Source: Wenzhouxiangella sp. (GTDB lineage Bacteria > Pseudomonadota > Gammaproteobacteria > Xanthomonadales > Wenzhouxiangellaceae). From it: 37,494 nt of DNA. The DNA lies in assembly GCA_007134485.1 (NCBI GenBank), contig SLKT01000011.1:1-37494 (forward strand). Direction: 5' to 3'. Below, piece after piece: positions 15,829 through 23,631 of this stretch (position 1 is its first letter; each line of letters opens with the position of its first letter). The notes below the pieces were generated by a model. It made no database searches, was not told where the DNA came from, and was given only the letters and a program-made list of their open reading frames with translations. A program made the translations under genes and the position numbers.

Positions 15829-16461
15829 ATGCTGCATGAAAAAATCGAGAAAAATACCGCGCTGATGGCCGTGCTGATCGTCTTGGCGATCAGCTTTGGC
15901 GGCCTGGTCCAGATCGTGCCATTGATGTTCAAGGGCGCGATCGTCGAGCCGGCCGACGGGGTCGAACCCTACAGCGCCATACGCCTGGCCGGGCGCGATG
16001 TCTACATCGCCGAAGGCTGCTACAACTGTCACAGCCAGCAGATCCGGCCGTTTCGTTCCGAAACCGAACGCTACGGTCACTATTCGGTGGCCGGCGAGTC
16101 GGTCTACGATCACCCGTTTCAGTGGGGATCGAAGCGTACCGGGCCGGACCTGGCCCGGGTCGGCGGCATCTACAGCGATGACTGGCACTACCTGCACATG
16201 ATCGACCCGCGTGCGGTGGTGCCGGAGTCCAACATGCCGGCCTACCCGTGGCTGGAGCATCGCTACGTGGATCCCCAGGCCATCGAACGGCGCATGCGCG
16301 CGCTCAGACGACTGGGCCACCCGTACACCGATGAGCAGATCGAGAACGCGGCCGAGGAAGTCGCGGGCGTGACCGAACTCGAAGCCCTGATCGCCTACAT
16401 GCAGGGGCTGGGTACCGAGTGGACCGGCCAGCGCCCGGGCGCCCCGACGGGAGGCGAATGA
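15829..16461 (+). CDS. ccoO: cbb3-type cytochrome c oxidase subunit II (monohaem cytochrome c)
   Basis: 210 residues. One N-terminal membrane anchor (about 11-33) and one covalent haem-c site, CYNCH (Cys64, Cys67, His68), followed by [15 protein letters not shown], which is characteristic of CcoO. A Met in [11 protein letters not shown] is the likely second haem ligand. It carries electrons from CcoP to CcoN at the periplasmic face. GGAG precedes the ATG. It starts 13 bases after ccoN and overlaps ccoQ by 4 bases. Confidence 0.97.
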   Translation: MLHEKIEKNTALMAVLIVLAISFGGLVQIVPLMFKGAIVEPADGVEPYSAIRLAGRDVYIAEGCYNCHSQQIRPFRSETERYGHYSVAGESVYDHPFQWGSKRTGPDLARVGGIYSDDWHYLHMIDPRAVVPESNMPAYPWLEHRYVDPQAIERRMRALRRLGHPYTDEQIENAAEEVAGVTELEALIAYMQGLGTEWTGQRPGAPTGGE

Positions 16462-16613
16462 TGGTCGCCGGACTGGTCACACTATTCGCGATGCTGGCCT
16501 TCGTGGCCATTGTCATCTGGGTATTTGTCATCAAGGACAGAAAGGATTTCGAAGAGCAGGCCAATCTGCCCCTGGATGAAGAGGATCGGGATCGCAAGGA
16601 GGATTCGAAATGA
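16458..16613 (+). CDS. ccoQ: cbb3-type oxidase small subunit CcoQ
   Basis: 51 residues: one transmembrane helix (about 5-24) followed by a charged tail ([20 protein letters not shown]). CcoQ stabilises the cbb3 complex and its interaction with CcoP. ATG at 16458 overlaps the ccoO stop (ATGA) and has GGGAGGCG upstream; a second ATG follows immediately. The end overlaps the ccoP start. Confidence 0.9.
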   Translation: MMVAGLVTLFAMLAFVAIVIWVFVIKDRKDFEEQANLPLDEEDRDRKEDSK

Positions 16614-17527
16614 GTGCGTTCTGGCACTGGTTCGTCGTCATCATAACCTTAGGGTTTATCGCCGCCATGGTGTGGCTGTTCATCGCCACGGGGCGGGCCC
16701 GGGTGCCCTCTCAGACCGACGAAGAAGGCAAGGAAACCACCGGTCATGTCTGGGACGAGGATCTGACCGAGCTGAACAATCCCATGCCGCGCTGGTGGCT
16801 GTGGCTGTTCTACGGCACCGTGATCTGGTCGCTGATCTACCTGGCGCTGTATCCAGGCCTGGGCAATTTCGCCGGCATCACCGGCTGGACATCGGAAGGC
16901 CAGTACATCGAGGAGATGGAACAGGCCACCGCCGAGTTCGACGCGCGATTCGGTGAGCTGGTTGATCAACCGCTGGAGGAACTGGCCCGCAATGCCGAAG
17001 CCTTGCGCCTGGGGCGCAACATTTTCGCTCACAACTGCTCGACCTGCCATGGCTCGGATGCCCGCGGCTCGCGCGGCTATCCCAACCTGACCAACAATCA
17101 CTGGTCATGGGGCGGCCAGCCCGAGCAGGTGCTGACCAGCATTTACGAGGGCCGCGAGGGCATCATGCCGGGCTTCGCGGATGCCCTTAATGACCAGGAA
17201 GTGACGCGTACCGCCGTTTTTGTTCAGCAGTTGGCGGGCATGCAGGTCGACCAGACCATGGCCGCGGCCGGCAGACGCCATTACGACATGCTGTGTGCCG
17301 CCTGTCACGGACCGGATGGTGAAGGCAATCCGGATCTGGGATCGCCCGATTTAACCGCCGGTGTATTCTCCTACGGCAGCAGCATCGATGCCATCCGCCA
17401 CACCATTCGTCATGGACGCCACGGCGTCATGCCGGCTCAGAGAGACTTGCTGGGCGAGGCACGCTCGCGACTGGTGGCCGCCTACGTGCTCAGCCTGAAC
17501 GAAACCAACAGCCACGCTGATGAGTGA
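16610..17527 (+). CDS. ccoP: cbb3-type cytochrome c oxidase subunit III (dihaem cytochrome c)
   Basis: 305 residues. Two N-terminal membrane segments (about 8-26 and 62-82) carry the FixP_N region, including NNPMPRWWLWLFYGTVIW. Two cytochrome c domains follow, with haem sites CSTCH (Cys143, Cys146, His147) and CAACH (Cys229, Cys232, His233). Axial Met candidates are in GIMPGF and GVMPAQ. It accepts electrons from soluble or membrane cytochrome c and passes them to CcoO. Coupled to ccoQ by an ATGA overlap; its end overlaps the next small ORF by 8 bases. Confidence 0.97.
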   Translation: MSAFWHWFVVIITLGFIAAMVWLFIATGRARVPSQTDEEGKETTGHVWDEDLTELNNPMPRWWLWLFYGTVIWSLIYLALYPGLGNFAGITGWTSEGQYIEEMEQATAEFDARFGELVDQPLEELARNAEALRLGRNIFAHNCSTCHGSDARGSRGYPNLTNNHWSWGGQPEQVLTSIYEGREGIMPGFADALNDQEVTRTAVFVQQLAGMQVDQTMAAAGRRHYDMLCAACHGPDGEGNPDLGSPDLTAGVFSYGSSIDAIRHTIRHGRHGVMPAQRDLLGEARSRLVAAYVLSLNETNSHADE

Positions 17528-17828
17528 AAGCCATGACATGCGCGTCGCATCCGGTCGCGCGTCGGACCCGCCGCCCAGGCCACTGGCGCAGCGCCTGGGC
17601 GCAATCCTGTGGCCGTCGTTCTTTTCGGCGGCGGTGGCCACGGTGGTATTCTTCATCTTCGTTGATCCACTGACCCTGCGTGACATCACCTTCCCGGAAA
17701 TGGACATCTCGCGCCACGGCGGGTATACCATTGCGTTCTTCCTGTTCTGGTCGGCCACTGCTTCGTCCAGCCTGTTCACCTGGATACTGCTCAGACCTTC
17801 CAGTCGCTTTCGTCGCCAGCGGCGCTGA
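17520..17828 (+). CDS. small two-helix membrane protein in the cco operon
   Basis: 102 residues. A cytoplasmic Arg/Pro-rich N-terminus is followed by two predicted membrane helices (about 28-48, LWPSFFSAAVATVVFFIFV, and 69-91, YTIAFFLFWSATASSSLFTWILL) and a basic C-terminus (RPSSRFRRQRR). It overlaps ccoP by 8 bases and precedes ccoG by 12, so it is cotranscribed with the oxidase and its assembly genes. I cannot assign it to a named family; similar short ORFs occur at this place in cco clusters of related bacteria. A role in oxidase assembly or stability is an inference from position. Confidence 0.72.
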   Translation: MSESHDMRVASGRASDPPPRPLAQRLGAILWPSFFSAAVATVVFFIFVDPLTLRDITFPEMDISRHGGYTIAFFLFWSATASSSLFTWILLRPSSRFRRQRR

Positions 17829-17840
17829 GGTGGTCGGACC

Positions 17841-19232
17841 ATGAAGCAGTCGGGTGACGGGACGCAGTCCATCCCGCTTTATGTCAAACCCCCCAAGGTC
17901 TACCCGCGCGAGACTTCGGGGCGCTTTTCACGCCTGCGCGTGATTGCGGCCTGGGTGCTGCTGGGCCTGTTCTACGTGCTGCCCTGGATCAATGTCGGTG
18001 GCCAGCAGATCGTGCTGTTCGACCTGGTCAACCGCCAGTTCCACATTTTCGGCATGACCCTGTGGCCCCAGGATCTGTTCATTCTGTCGCTGCTGCTGGC
18101 CATGGCCGCACTCAGCCTGTTCTTCTTTACTGCCCTGGCCGGTCGACTGTGGTGCGGTTATGCCTGTCCGCAGACGGTCTGGACCGAGGTGTTTCTGTGG
18201 ATGGAGCGGGTCACCGAGGGCTCGCGCAACAAGCGCATGAAGCTCGACAAGGGACCGTGGACGCGCGAGAAGCTGATGCGCAAGTCGTCCAAGCAGTTTT
18301 TGTGGATCACCTTTGCCCTGTGGACCGGCCTGACCTTCGTCGGCTTCTTCGTGCCCATCCGCGACCTGGCGCCGCGCGTACCGACCTTTGACCTGGGCGG
18401 CTGGGAAAGCTTCTGGCTACTGTTTTACGGTCTGGCCACCTACGGCAATGCCGGCTATCTGCGCGAACAGGTGTGCAAGTACATGTGCCCGTACGCGCGC
18501 TTCCAGTCGGCCATGTTCGATGACGACAGCCTGATCATCTCCTATGACGAATCACGCGGCGAACCGCGCGGCGGGCGCCGGCGCGATGCCGACTACAAGG
18601 CCATGGGCCTGGGCGATTGCATCGATTGCCTGGCCTGTGTCCAGGTCTGTCCGACCGGCATCGACATCCGCGACGGACTGCAGATCGAGTGCATCGCCTG
18701 TGCGGCCTGCGTCGATGTCTGCGATGAAGTCATGGACAAGATGAACTACCCGCGCGGGCTGATTCGCTACACCACCGAGAATGCCCTGGCCGGCAAGCCC
18801 AGCCGGATTCTGAGGCCGCGGATCTTCCTGTATGTGTTTGCCCTGCTGGCCGTGGCCACCCTGATCGGCCTGTTCCTGGGTGGCCGCGACCCGCTGATCG
18901 CCGATGTGCTGCGCGATCGCACCGCGCTGTACCGGGTCGTCGACAGCGAACTGGAAAACGCCTATTCTCTCAAGCTCACCAATCGTTCCGGCGAGGTCAT
19001 GACACTGTCCATCGACGCCCGGGGACTCGAGGACTTGCGCGTGGTGGAGCCGCGGGCGCCAGTCAGCGTGCAACCGGGCCAGACCCTGGACCTGCCGCTG
19101 ACCCTGGCCCTGCCGCTGACGGCCGCCGATCCCGGCATGCAGCCCATGGAACTGGTGATTACCGACCCCGACGGCGAACGTCACACCCGGGTCGAGACCC
19201 GTTTCTACATTCCCCGCAATCCCGATTCGTGA
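17841..19232 (+). CDS. ccoG: cytochrome c oxidase accessory protein CcoG (FixG/RdxA)
   Basis: 463-residue polyferredoxin-like membrane protein needed for cbb3 maturation; in this family it reduces Cu(II) to Cu(I) for delivery to CcoN. Seen: several membrane helices; a GRLWCGYACPQTVWTE motif (Cys105, Cys109); two 4Fe-4S motifs, CIDCLACVQVCPTG and CIACAACVDVCDEVMDK; and a C-terminal immunoglobulin-like periplasmic domain (FixG_C, about the last 120 residues). GAGGTGG lies 8 bases before the ATG. Its stop overlaps the ccoH start. Confidence 0.96.
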   Translation: MKQSGDGTQSIPLYVKPPKVYPRETSGRFSRLRVIAAWVLLGLFYVLPWINVGGQQIVLFDLVNRQFHIFGMTLWPQDLFILSLLLAMAALSLFFFTALAGRLWCGYACPQTVWTEVFLWMERVTEGSRNKRMKLDKGPWTREKLMRKSSKQFLWITFALWTGLTFVGFFVPIRDLAPRVPTFDLGGWESFWLLFYGLATYGNAGYLREQVCKYMCPYARFQSAMFDDDSLIISYDESRGEPRGGRRRDADYKAMGLGDCIDCLACVQVCPTGIDIRDGLQIECIACAACVDVCDEVMDKMNYPRGLIRYTTENALAGKPSRILRPRIFLYVFALLAVATLIGLFLGGRDPLIADVLRDRTALYRVVDSELENAYSLKLTNRSGEVMTLSIDARGLEDLRVVEPRAPVSVQPGQTLDLPLTLALPLTAADPGMQPMELVITDPDGERHTRVETRFYIPRNPDS

Positions 19233-19741
19233 CCGTCATGACCGAACCCGCTGTCGTCAACCCCTGGTACAAGGAACCCTGGCCATGGATGATCCTGGGA
19301 CTGCTTAGTCTCGGCATTGTGGCCGGCTCCAGCATTGCCTTCATCGGCCTGACCAATCCGCCGGAAATGGTCACCGGTGAATACGAGCGACTGGGTCGCG
19401 GCCTGACCGATACCGCCACCCGCACCGGCCAGGCGCGCAGCCTGGGCCTGTTCGGGCAGGTCGGGCTGGAGGATGATCGCGTGGTGCTGGAAATCAACGC
19501 CCATGATCTCGATGCATTGCCGGAGACCCTGCTGATCCGCTTCCAGCATCCGGCCACCAGTGACGGCGACAGCAGTGTCGTACTCGAACGTGAATACCAT
19601 GGGCGCTATGCCGGTCACCTGACCGTCCCGTCGCACGACCGCGCCCAGGTGATTGTCGCCGACCTGGCCCAGACCTGGTGGCTGTCCGGTCGCCGTGGCG
19701 AAACGGACGACGTCATTGCCCTGGAGCCCAAGCGACTGTGA
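19229..19741 (+). CDS. ccoH: FixH/CcoH family cbb3 oxidase assembly protein
   Basis: 170 residues. One N-terminal membrane helix (about 20-42), then a periplasmic beta-rich domain typical of FixH. The NPWYKEPWPWMILG start is highly characteristic of CcoH proteins. CcoH is needed for stable cbb3 assembly and works next to CcoI in copper delivery. The start is either GTG at 19229, overlapping the ccoG stop as GTGA, or ATG at 19238; neither has a clear ribosome-binding site, which suggests translational coupling. Confidence 0.9.
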   Translation: MTVMTEPAVVNPWYKEPWPWMILGLLSLGIVAGSSIAFIGLTNPPEMVTGEYERLGRGLTDTATRTGQARSLGLFGQVGLEDDRVVLEINAHDLDALPETLLIRFQHPATSDGDSSVVLEREYHGRYAGHLTVPSHDRAQVIVADLAQTWWLSGRRGETDDVIALEPKRL

Positions 19742-19749
19742 GCGCGTCC

Positions 19750-22269
19750 ATGCATCAGTCCGCCAGCCCATGCTGGCATTGCGGCGATCCCATTCCGGCC
19801 GGGGTCGACATCCAGGCCGAGATCGGCGGTCAGGCGCGCGCCATGTGCTGTCATGGGTGCCAGACCGTGGCCCGTCTGATTGACTCATCCGGCCTGGGGC
19901 GTTATTACGAATTCCGCGACGCATTGCCCGAAAGACCCGAGCTGGACCACATCGAGGCCGATGATTTCATCGCCTGGGACCGTCCGGCCATTTACGATCA
20001 CTACGCACGCAGCGATTGCGACGGCTTTTACCGCCTGACCCTGGTGCTGGAAAACGTGCACTGCGCGGCCTGCGCCTGGCTGATCCGGCGATTTGTCGGC
20101 GCCCTGCCGGGCCTTGCCGAGGTGCGCGTCGATGTCAGCGATGGCCGGGTTCATTTGCGTTTCGACCCCAAACGCACGCCCTTGAGCGAAATCGCCGCAC
20201 GGCTGGCTTCACTGGGCTACCGACCCCACCTGGACTCGCCGCTGGCCGGCACCGCACGCAACCAGACCGAACGCCGCCAGATGCTCAAGTACATCGTGGT
20301 CGCCGGCCTGGGCATGATGCAGGTGATGAGTTACGCGCTGGCCAAGTACATCGGCGCCTGGCAGGGCATGGAACCGGAAGCCGAGCGGTTCTTCCTGCTG
20401 ATTTCCATGGTGGTGGCAGTACCCGTGTGCCTGTATTCGGGCCAGATCTTCTACAAGTCGGCCTGGCGCACCCTGATCCAGGGTCGCATGGGCATGGATG
20501 TGCCGGTCGCCGCGGCCATGCTGCTTGCGCTGTTTTCCAGCGTCTACATCACCCTGTTCGGCAGCGGGGCGGTGTATTTCGACTCGGTGGTGATGTTCAT
20601 CTTCTTTTTGCTGCTGGGCCGCTACGCGGTGCTGGTGGCCCGCCAGAATGCCGGGCAGTTGCACTCGGCCCTGGCCCGCTCGTTGCCGGTGCAGACCCGG
20701 CGCCTGAACGATTCGGGCAGTGAACTGGTCAGCCTGGTCGAGCTGTCGGTCGGTGACCGCCTCCAGGTCGCGGCCGGTGAAACTGTGCCGGCCGACGGGC
20801 GCATCGATAGCGGCGTGGTGATGGTCGATGAATCGCTGCTTTCGGGCGAGTCCATTCCGCGCCGACGAGTGGCCGGCGAACAGGTACTGGCCGGCTCGCT
20901 GGTGCGTGAGGGGCAGATGGTGCTTGGCATCGAGGAACTGGGCCAGTCCACCGCACTTTCGGGCATCGTGCGCATGCTCGACCAGGCGCGCACTTACAAG
21001 CCGCGCATGGCCCTGATGGCTGATCGCCTGGCCGCCTGGTTCGTGGCTTTCGTGCTGACCGGTGCAGCCGTTTCCGGAGTGGTGTGGTGGCAGATCGACC
21101 CGTCCATGGCCCTGCCGGTGGTGCTGGCCGTGCTGGTGGTCTCCTGCCCCTGCGCATTGGCGCTGGGCACCCCGGTGGCCCTGGCTGCCGCCGCGCGCGG
21201 TTTTGCCCGCCTGGGTGTTTTGATCAGCCGTCCGGATGCGCTGGAAAAGCTGCCGAAAATCTCTCATGTGGTGTTCGACAAGACCGGTACCCTGACCCTG
21301 CCGGAAATGCGCATCGATCAGGTACAGACATTGAAAGATTTCGATGCCGATCGCGCCCGCCGACTGGCCGGACGCCTGGAGCGCATCAGCCGCCACCCCG
21401 TCGCCACCGCCTTTGTCCGTTTCGATGACGGCGGCGCCATCGACCAGGCCGAATCGGTCACCGCCCAGGGCGTGAGCGGCTCGATCAACGGCGTGGACTA
21501 TCGCCTGGGCAAACCCGAATTCGTCGGCCAGTGGCTGGAGGAAATTCCCGAACCCCCCGGCGCCGGCCAGTGGGTGGCCCTGGCCCGACCCGGTCAACTG
21601 CTGGCCTGGTTCAGCCTGGATAGCCCGTTCCGCGAGGGCGCCGCGTCCTTGATCAATACCCTGCACGAGGCGGGGCTGACAGTCTGGCTGGCCTCGGGCG
21701 ATCGACATGAAAACGTGGTTCAGGCAGCCGAACAACTCGGCATCGAAAATCACCGCTCGGAATGCTCGCCGGCCGACAAGCTCGAACTGGTGCGTCAAAT
21801 ACAAACCGAAGGCGGCCGGGTGGCGATGATCGGCGACGGCATCAACGATGCGCCAGTGCTGGCCGGCGCCGATATCTCCATGGCCCTGGCCGAAGGCGCC
21901 GACATCGCCCGCACCCAGGCCGATCTGGTCGTCACCGGCAAGGGCCTGAACCGCATCGCCGCCGCCTTCGCTCTGGCACCGCGGGTCCGGCGCATCGTGC
22001 GCCAGAATCTGACCCTGTCGTTTTCCTACAACGCCACCGCCCTGCCGTTTGCCGCCGCCGGCTTCGTCCCCCCCTGGCTGGCCGCCATCGGCATGTCGGC
22101 CTCCAGCCTGGTGGTGGTGCTGAATGCGCAGCGACTTGGGCGCCGCAGCGCATTGGGAGACGGGAGACGGAAGACGGGAGACGGCAGGGGGGCGTTGAGC
22201 AATGCCGGATCCGGGTCTTCGCCGTCTTCCGTCTCCCGTCTTCCGTCTTCCGGCACCCCACAGCCATGA
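19750..22269 (+). CDS. ccoI: CcoI/FixI copper-translocating P1B-type ATPase
   Basis: 839 residues. A Cys-rich N-terminus (Cys8, 11, 33, 34, 37) and a metal-binding domain with CAAC (Cys105, Cys108) precede eight membrane helices. The core has the CPC motif (466-468), the phosphorylation motif DKTGTLT (Asp510) and the hinge GDGINDAPVL. In this family it exports Cu(I) to the periplasm for insertion into cbb3 oxidase. The last 35-40 residues (GDGRRKTGDGRG...SSVSRLPSSGTPQP) are translated from the GGAGACG heptamer hairpin and are not part of the family. GTG at 19738, overlapping ccoH, is an alternative start. The stop overlaps ccoS. Confidence 0.95.
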   Translation: MHQSASPCWHCGDPIPAGVDIQAEIGGQARAMCCHGCQTVARLIDSSGLGRYYEFRDALPERPELDHIEADDFIAWDRPAIYDHYARSDCDGFYRLTLVLENVHCAACAWLIRRFVGALPGLAEVRVDVSDGRVHLRFDPKRTPLSEIAARLASLGYRPHLDSPLAGTARNQTERRQMLKYIVVAGLGMMQVMSYALAKYIGAWQGMEPEAERFFLLISMVVAVPVCLYSGQIFYKSAWRTLIQGRMGMDVPVAAAMLLALFSSVYITLFGSGAVYFDSVVMFIFFLLLGRYAVLVARQNAGQLHSALARSLPVQTRRLNDSGSELVSLVELSVGDRLQVAAGETVPADGRIDSGVVMVDESLLSGESIPRRRVAGEQVLAGSLVREGQMVLGIEELGQSTALSGIVRMLDQARTYKPRMALMADRLAAWFVAFVLTGAAVSGVVWWQIDPSMALPVVLAVLVVSCPCALALGTPVALAAAARGFARLGVLISRPDALEKLPKISHVVFDKTGTLTLPEMRIDQVQTLKDFDADRARRLAGRLERISRHPVATAFVRFDDGGAIDQAESVTAQGVSGSINGVDYRLGKPEFVGQWLEEIPEPPGAGQWVALARPGQLLAWFSLDSPFREGAASLINTLHEAGLTVWLASGDRHENVVQAAEQLGIENHRSECSPADKLELVRQIQTEGGRVAMIGDGINDAPVLAGADISMALAEGADIARTQADLVVTGKGLNRIAAAFALAPRVRRIVRQNLTLSFSYNATALPFAAAGFVPPWLAAIGMSASSLVVVLNAQRLGRRSALGDGRRKTGDGRGALSNAGSGSSPSSVSRLPSSGTPQP
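22155..22252. repeat. GGAGACG heptamer hairpin inside the 3' end of ccoI
   Basis: The left arm is tandem GGAGACG/GAAGACG 7-mers (about 22155-22184). The right arm is the reverse complement, made of CGTCTCC/CGTCTTC units (about 22223-22251). It is the same family as 7766-7848. It is read through in frame as the last residues of CcoI. Confidence 0.85.
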
Positions 22270-22448
22270 ACATCATCTACGTCCTCATCCCCCTGTCCGT
22301 GATCCTGATGATCATCGCCATCTATTTCTTTTTCTGGGCGGTCAGGAACGACCAGTTCGATGATTTGGATACACCGGCGCTGGATATTCTTGATGAGGAT
22401 GAAGGGCCGGCTTCAGGGCAAAAACATGAACGACAGGATGGAGATTGA
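22266..22448 (+). CDS. ccoS: cbb3-type oxidase assembly protein CcoS
   Basis: 60 residues: one N-terminal transmembrane helix (about 3-26) and the conserved FFWAVRNDQFDDLDTPALDIL block that defines CcoS. It is required for cofactor insertion into the cbb3 oxidase. ATG overlaps the ccoI stop (ATGA). Last gene of the tightly packed cco operon; a tandem-repeat hairpin follows. Confidence 0.93.
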   Translation: MNIIYVLIPLSVILMIIAIYFFFWAVRNDQFDDLDTPALDILDEDEGPASGQKHERQDGD

Positions 22449-22483
22449 ATCGACCTCGTCCTGATTGTTGTGCAAAAAACAAC

Positions 22484-22560
22484 TTACCGCAAAGACGCAA
22501 AGGACGCGAAGGTAGAAAAAGAAACCATTCTCCTTTGCGAACTTTGCGTCTTCGCGGTTA
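22484..22560. repeat. hairpin with GCAAAGACGC-type tandem arms
   Basis: The left arm contains ACCGCAAAGACGCAAAGG and GACGCGAAGG. The right arm, TTTGCG...CTTTGCGTCTTCGCGG, is its imperfect reverse complement, with a loop of about 15-20 A-rich bases. It lies 35 bases after ccoS and could end or attenuate the operon transcript, but it has no U-tract. Confidence 0.75.
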
Positions 22561-22687
22561 GTCTGGTTTTGTTTATTCCGCGACAGCGGGCACGGGTCTG
22601 AATACTTTGCGTTTAGCAAATTTGTAGTGTTTTCATACTTGCCAGAATGAATCATTCTTCGATATGCGCTCGATCCTGCGGTGAACG

Positions 22688-23401
22688 ATGAGTCCTGAAG
22701 CGGCGTTATTGGCCGGGTTTCTGGCCGGGTTGTTCGGGTCCACGCATTGCCTGGGCATGTGCGGCGGGATTGTCGGGGTGTTGCATGCCCAGATTCCCTC
22801 AGGCAAGGCCTGGCTGGCGCTGGGTTTTCATATCGGGCGGATCGGCTCGTACCTGGCCATTGCGCTGATCGCCACCGGCATCGGCATGCTGCCTGCCACC
22901 CTGCTACCCGATCATGCCCCGCTGGTCATGCGCATTCTGCTCGGCGCGATGTTGGTGATGATGGCCGTCTATATCGCCCTGCCCGGCCGATTCCGGGATT
23001 GGGCCGGGCAACTGACCGCGCCGCTGACCAACCGGCTGTTGCCGGTATTCAACCGTTTTCTGCCGGTGCGGAGCCTGGACAACGCCATTGGCCTGGGATT
23101 GTTGTGGGGACTGTTGCCCTGCGGGCTGCTCTACACGGTCATCGCTGCGGCCGTGTTGCTGGCCGACCCCCTGGCCACCACCTCCATGGTGCTGGCCTTC
23201 GGCATCGGTACCGTACCGCTGCTGCTGGGCACCGGCCTGGTGGTGCTGAAATTCCGCTCGGCCATCAACCGCCCCGGCCTGCGCTGGCTGGCCGCCGCAC
23301 TGATGGCGCTGACCGGCATCCTGGTCGCCGCCGGCCCCTGGCTGGCCCACCTGATCGACCAACCCTGGATGCACTTCCTTGCAGAGTGCGTGGGGCATTG
23401 A
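22688..23401 (+). CDS. TauE/SafE- or DsbD-2-like membrane protein of the cco cluster
   Basis: 237 residues, about six to seven membrane helices. The N-terminus has FGSTHCLGMCGGIVG (Cys21, Cys25), the Cys pair typical of the cytochrome c biogenesis transmembrane family (DsbD_2, often annotated as sulfite exporter TauE/SafE). A second block reads GLLWGLLPCGLLYT. Members next to cco genes are thought to help copper or thiol handling for cbb3 assembly; the substrate is not known. Start ATG with GGTGA upstream. It follows ccoS after a 239-base gap holding the 22484-22560 hairpin. Confidence 0.85.
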   Translation: MSPEAALLAGFLAGLFGSTHCLGMCGGIVGVLHAQIPSGKAWLALGFHIGRIGSYLAIALIATGIGMLPATLLPDHAPLVMRILLGAMLVMMAVYIALPGRFRDWAGQLTAPLTNRLLPVFNRFLPVRSLDNAIGLGLLWGLLPCGLLYTVIAAAVLLADPLATTSMVLAFGIGTVPLLLGTGLVVLKFRSAINRPGLRWLAAALMALTGILVAAGPWLAHLIDQPWMHFLAECVGH

Positions 23402-23428
23402 TATCCACCGTGGAAAACAAAAACCTTT

Positions 23429-23592
23429 GGAACGCAAAGACGCGAAGAACTCAAAGGGTTTAATGAACAAGTAATTCTTTCGCGAGCCCTTTGCGCAGTT
23501 CGGAATCTACGGACGGATTGCCGTAGGCAAAAAGCCCCTAGATCAAGAATATATGCGCGTATCTTCGCGTCTTCGCGTCTTTGCGTTTAGCA
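23429..23592. repeat. split GCAAAGACGCG tandem-repeat pair between the TauE-like gene and the S9 peptidase
   Basis: The left part (AACGCAAAGACGCGAAGAACTC, from about 23431) and the right part (TCTTCGCGTCTTCGCGTCTT, from about 23562) are inverted relative to each other but about 100 bases apart. The phrase TTTGCGTTTAGCAA at 23580-23593 also appears at about 22608-22621, showing a shared origin. The convergent genes on either side need a terminator here, but no standard one is visible. Confidence 0.6.
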
Positions 23593-23631
23593 AGGTTTTT
23601 CCCGCTCAAGCCTTGGCGCCACCTCTGTCGT

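Noticed and set aside
14526-15932. 468-codon minus-strand open frame opposite ccoN
   Set aside because: The product is a His/Asp/Gln-rich string typical of the antisense of a membrane protein gene; ccoN is certain on the plus strand.
20209-21804. 531-codon minus-strand open frame opposite ccoI
   Set aside because: Antisense shadow of a P-type ATPase with intact CPC, DKTGT and GDGIND motifs.
22484-23592. Possible CRISPR array from the repeated AAAGACGC segments
   Set aside because: Repeats are short, degenerate and arranged as inverted arms without regular unique spacers; there are no cas genes.
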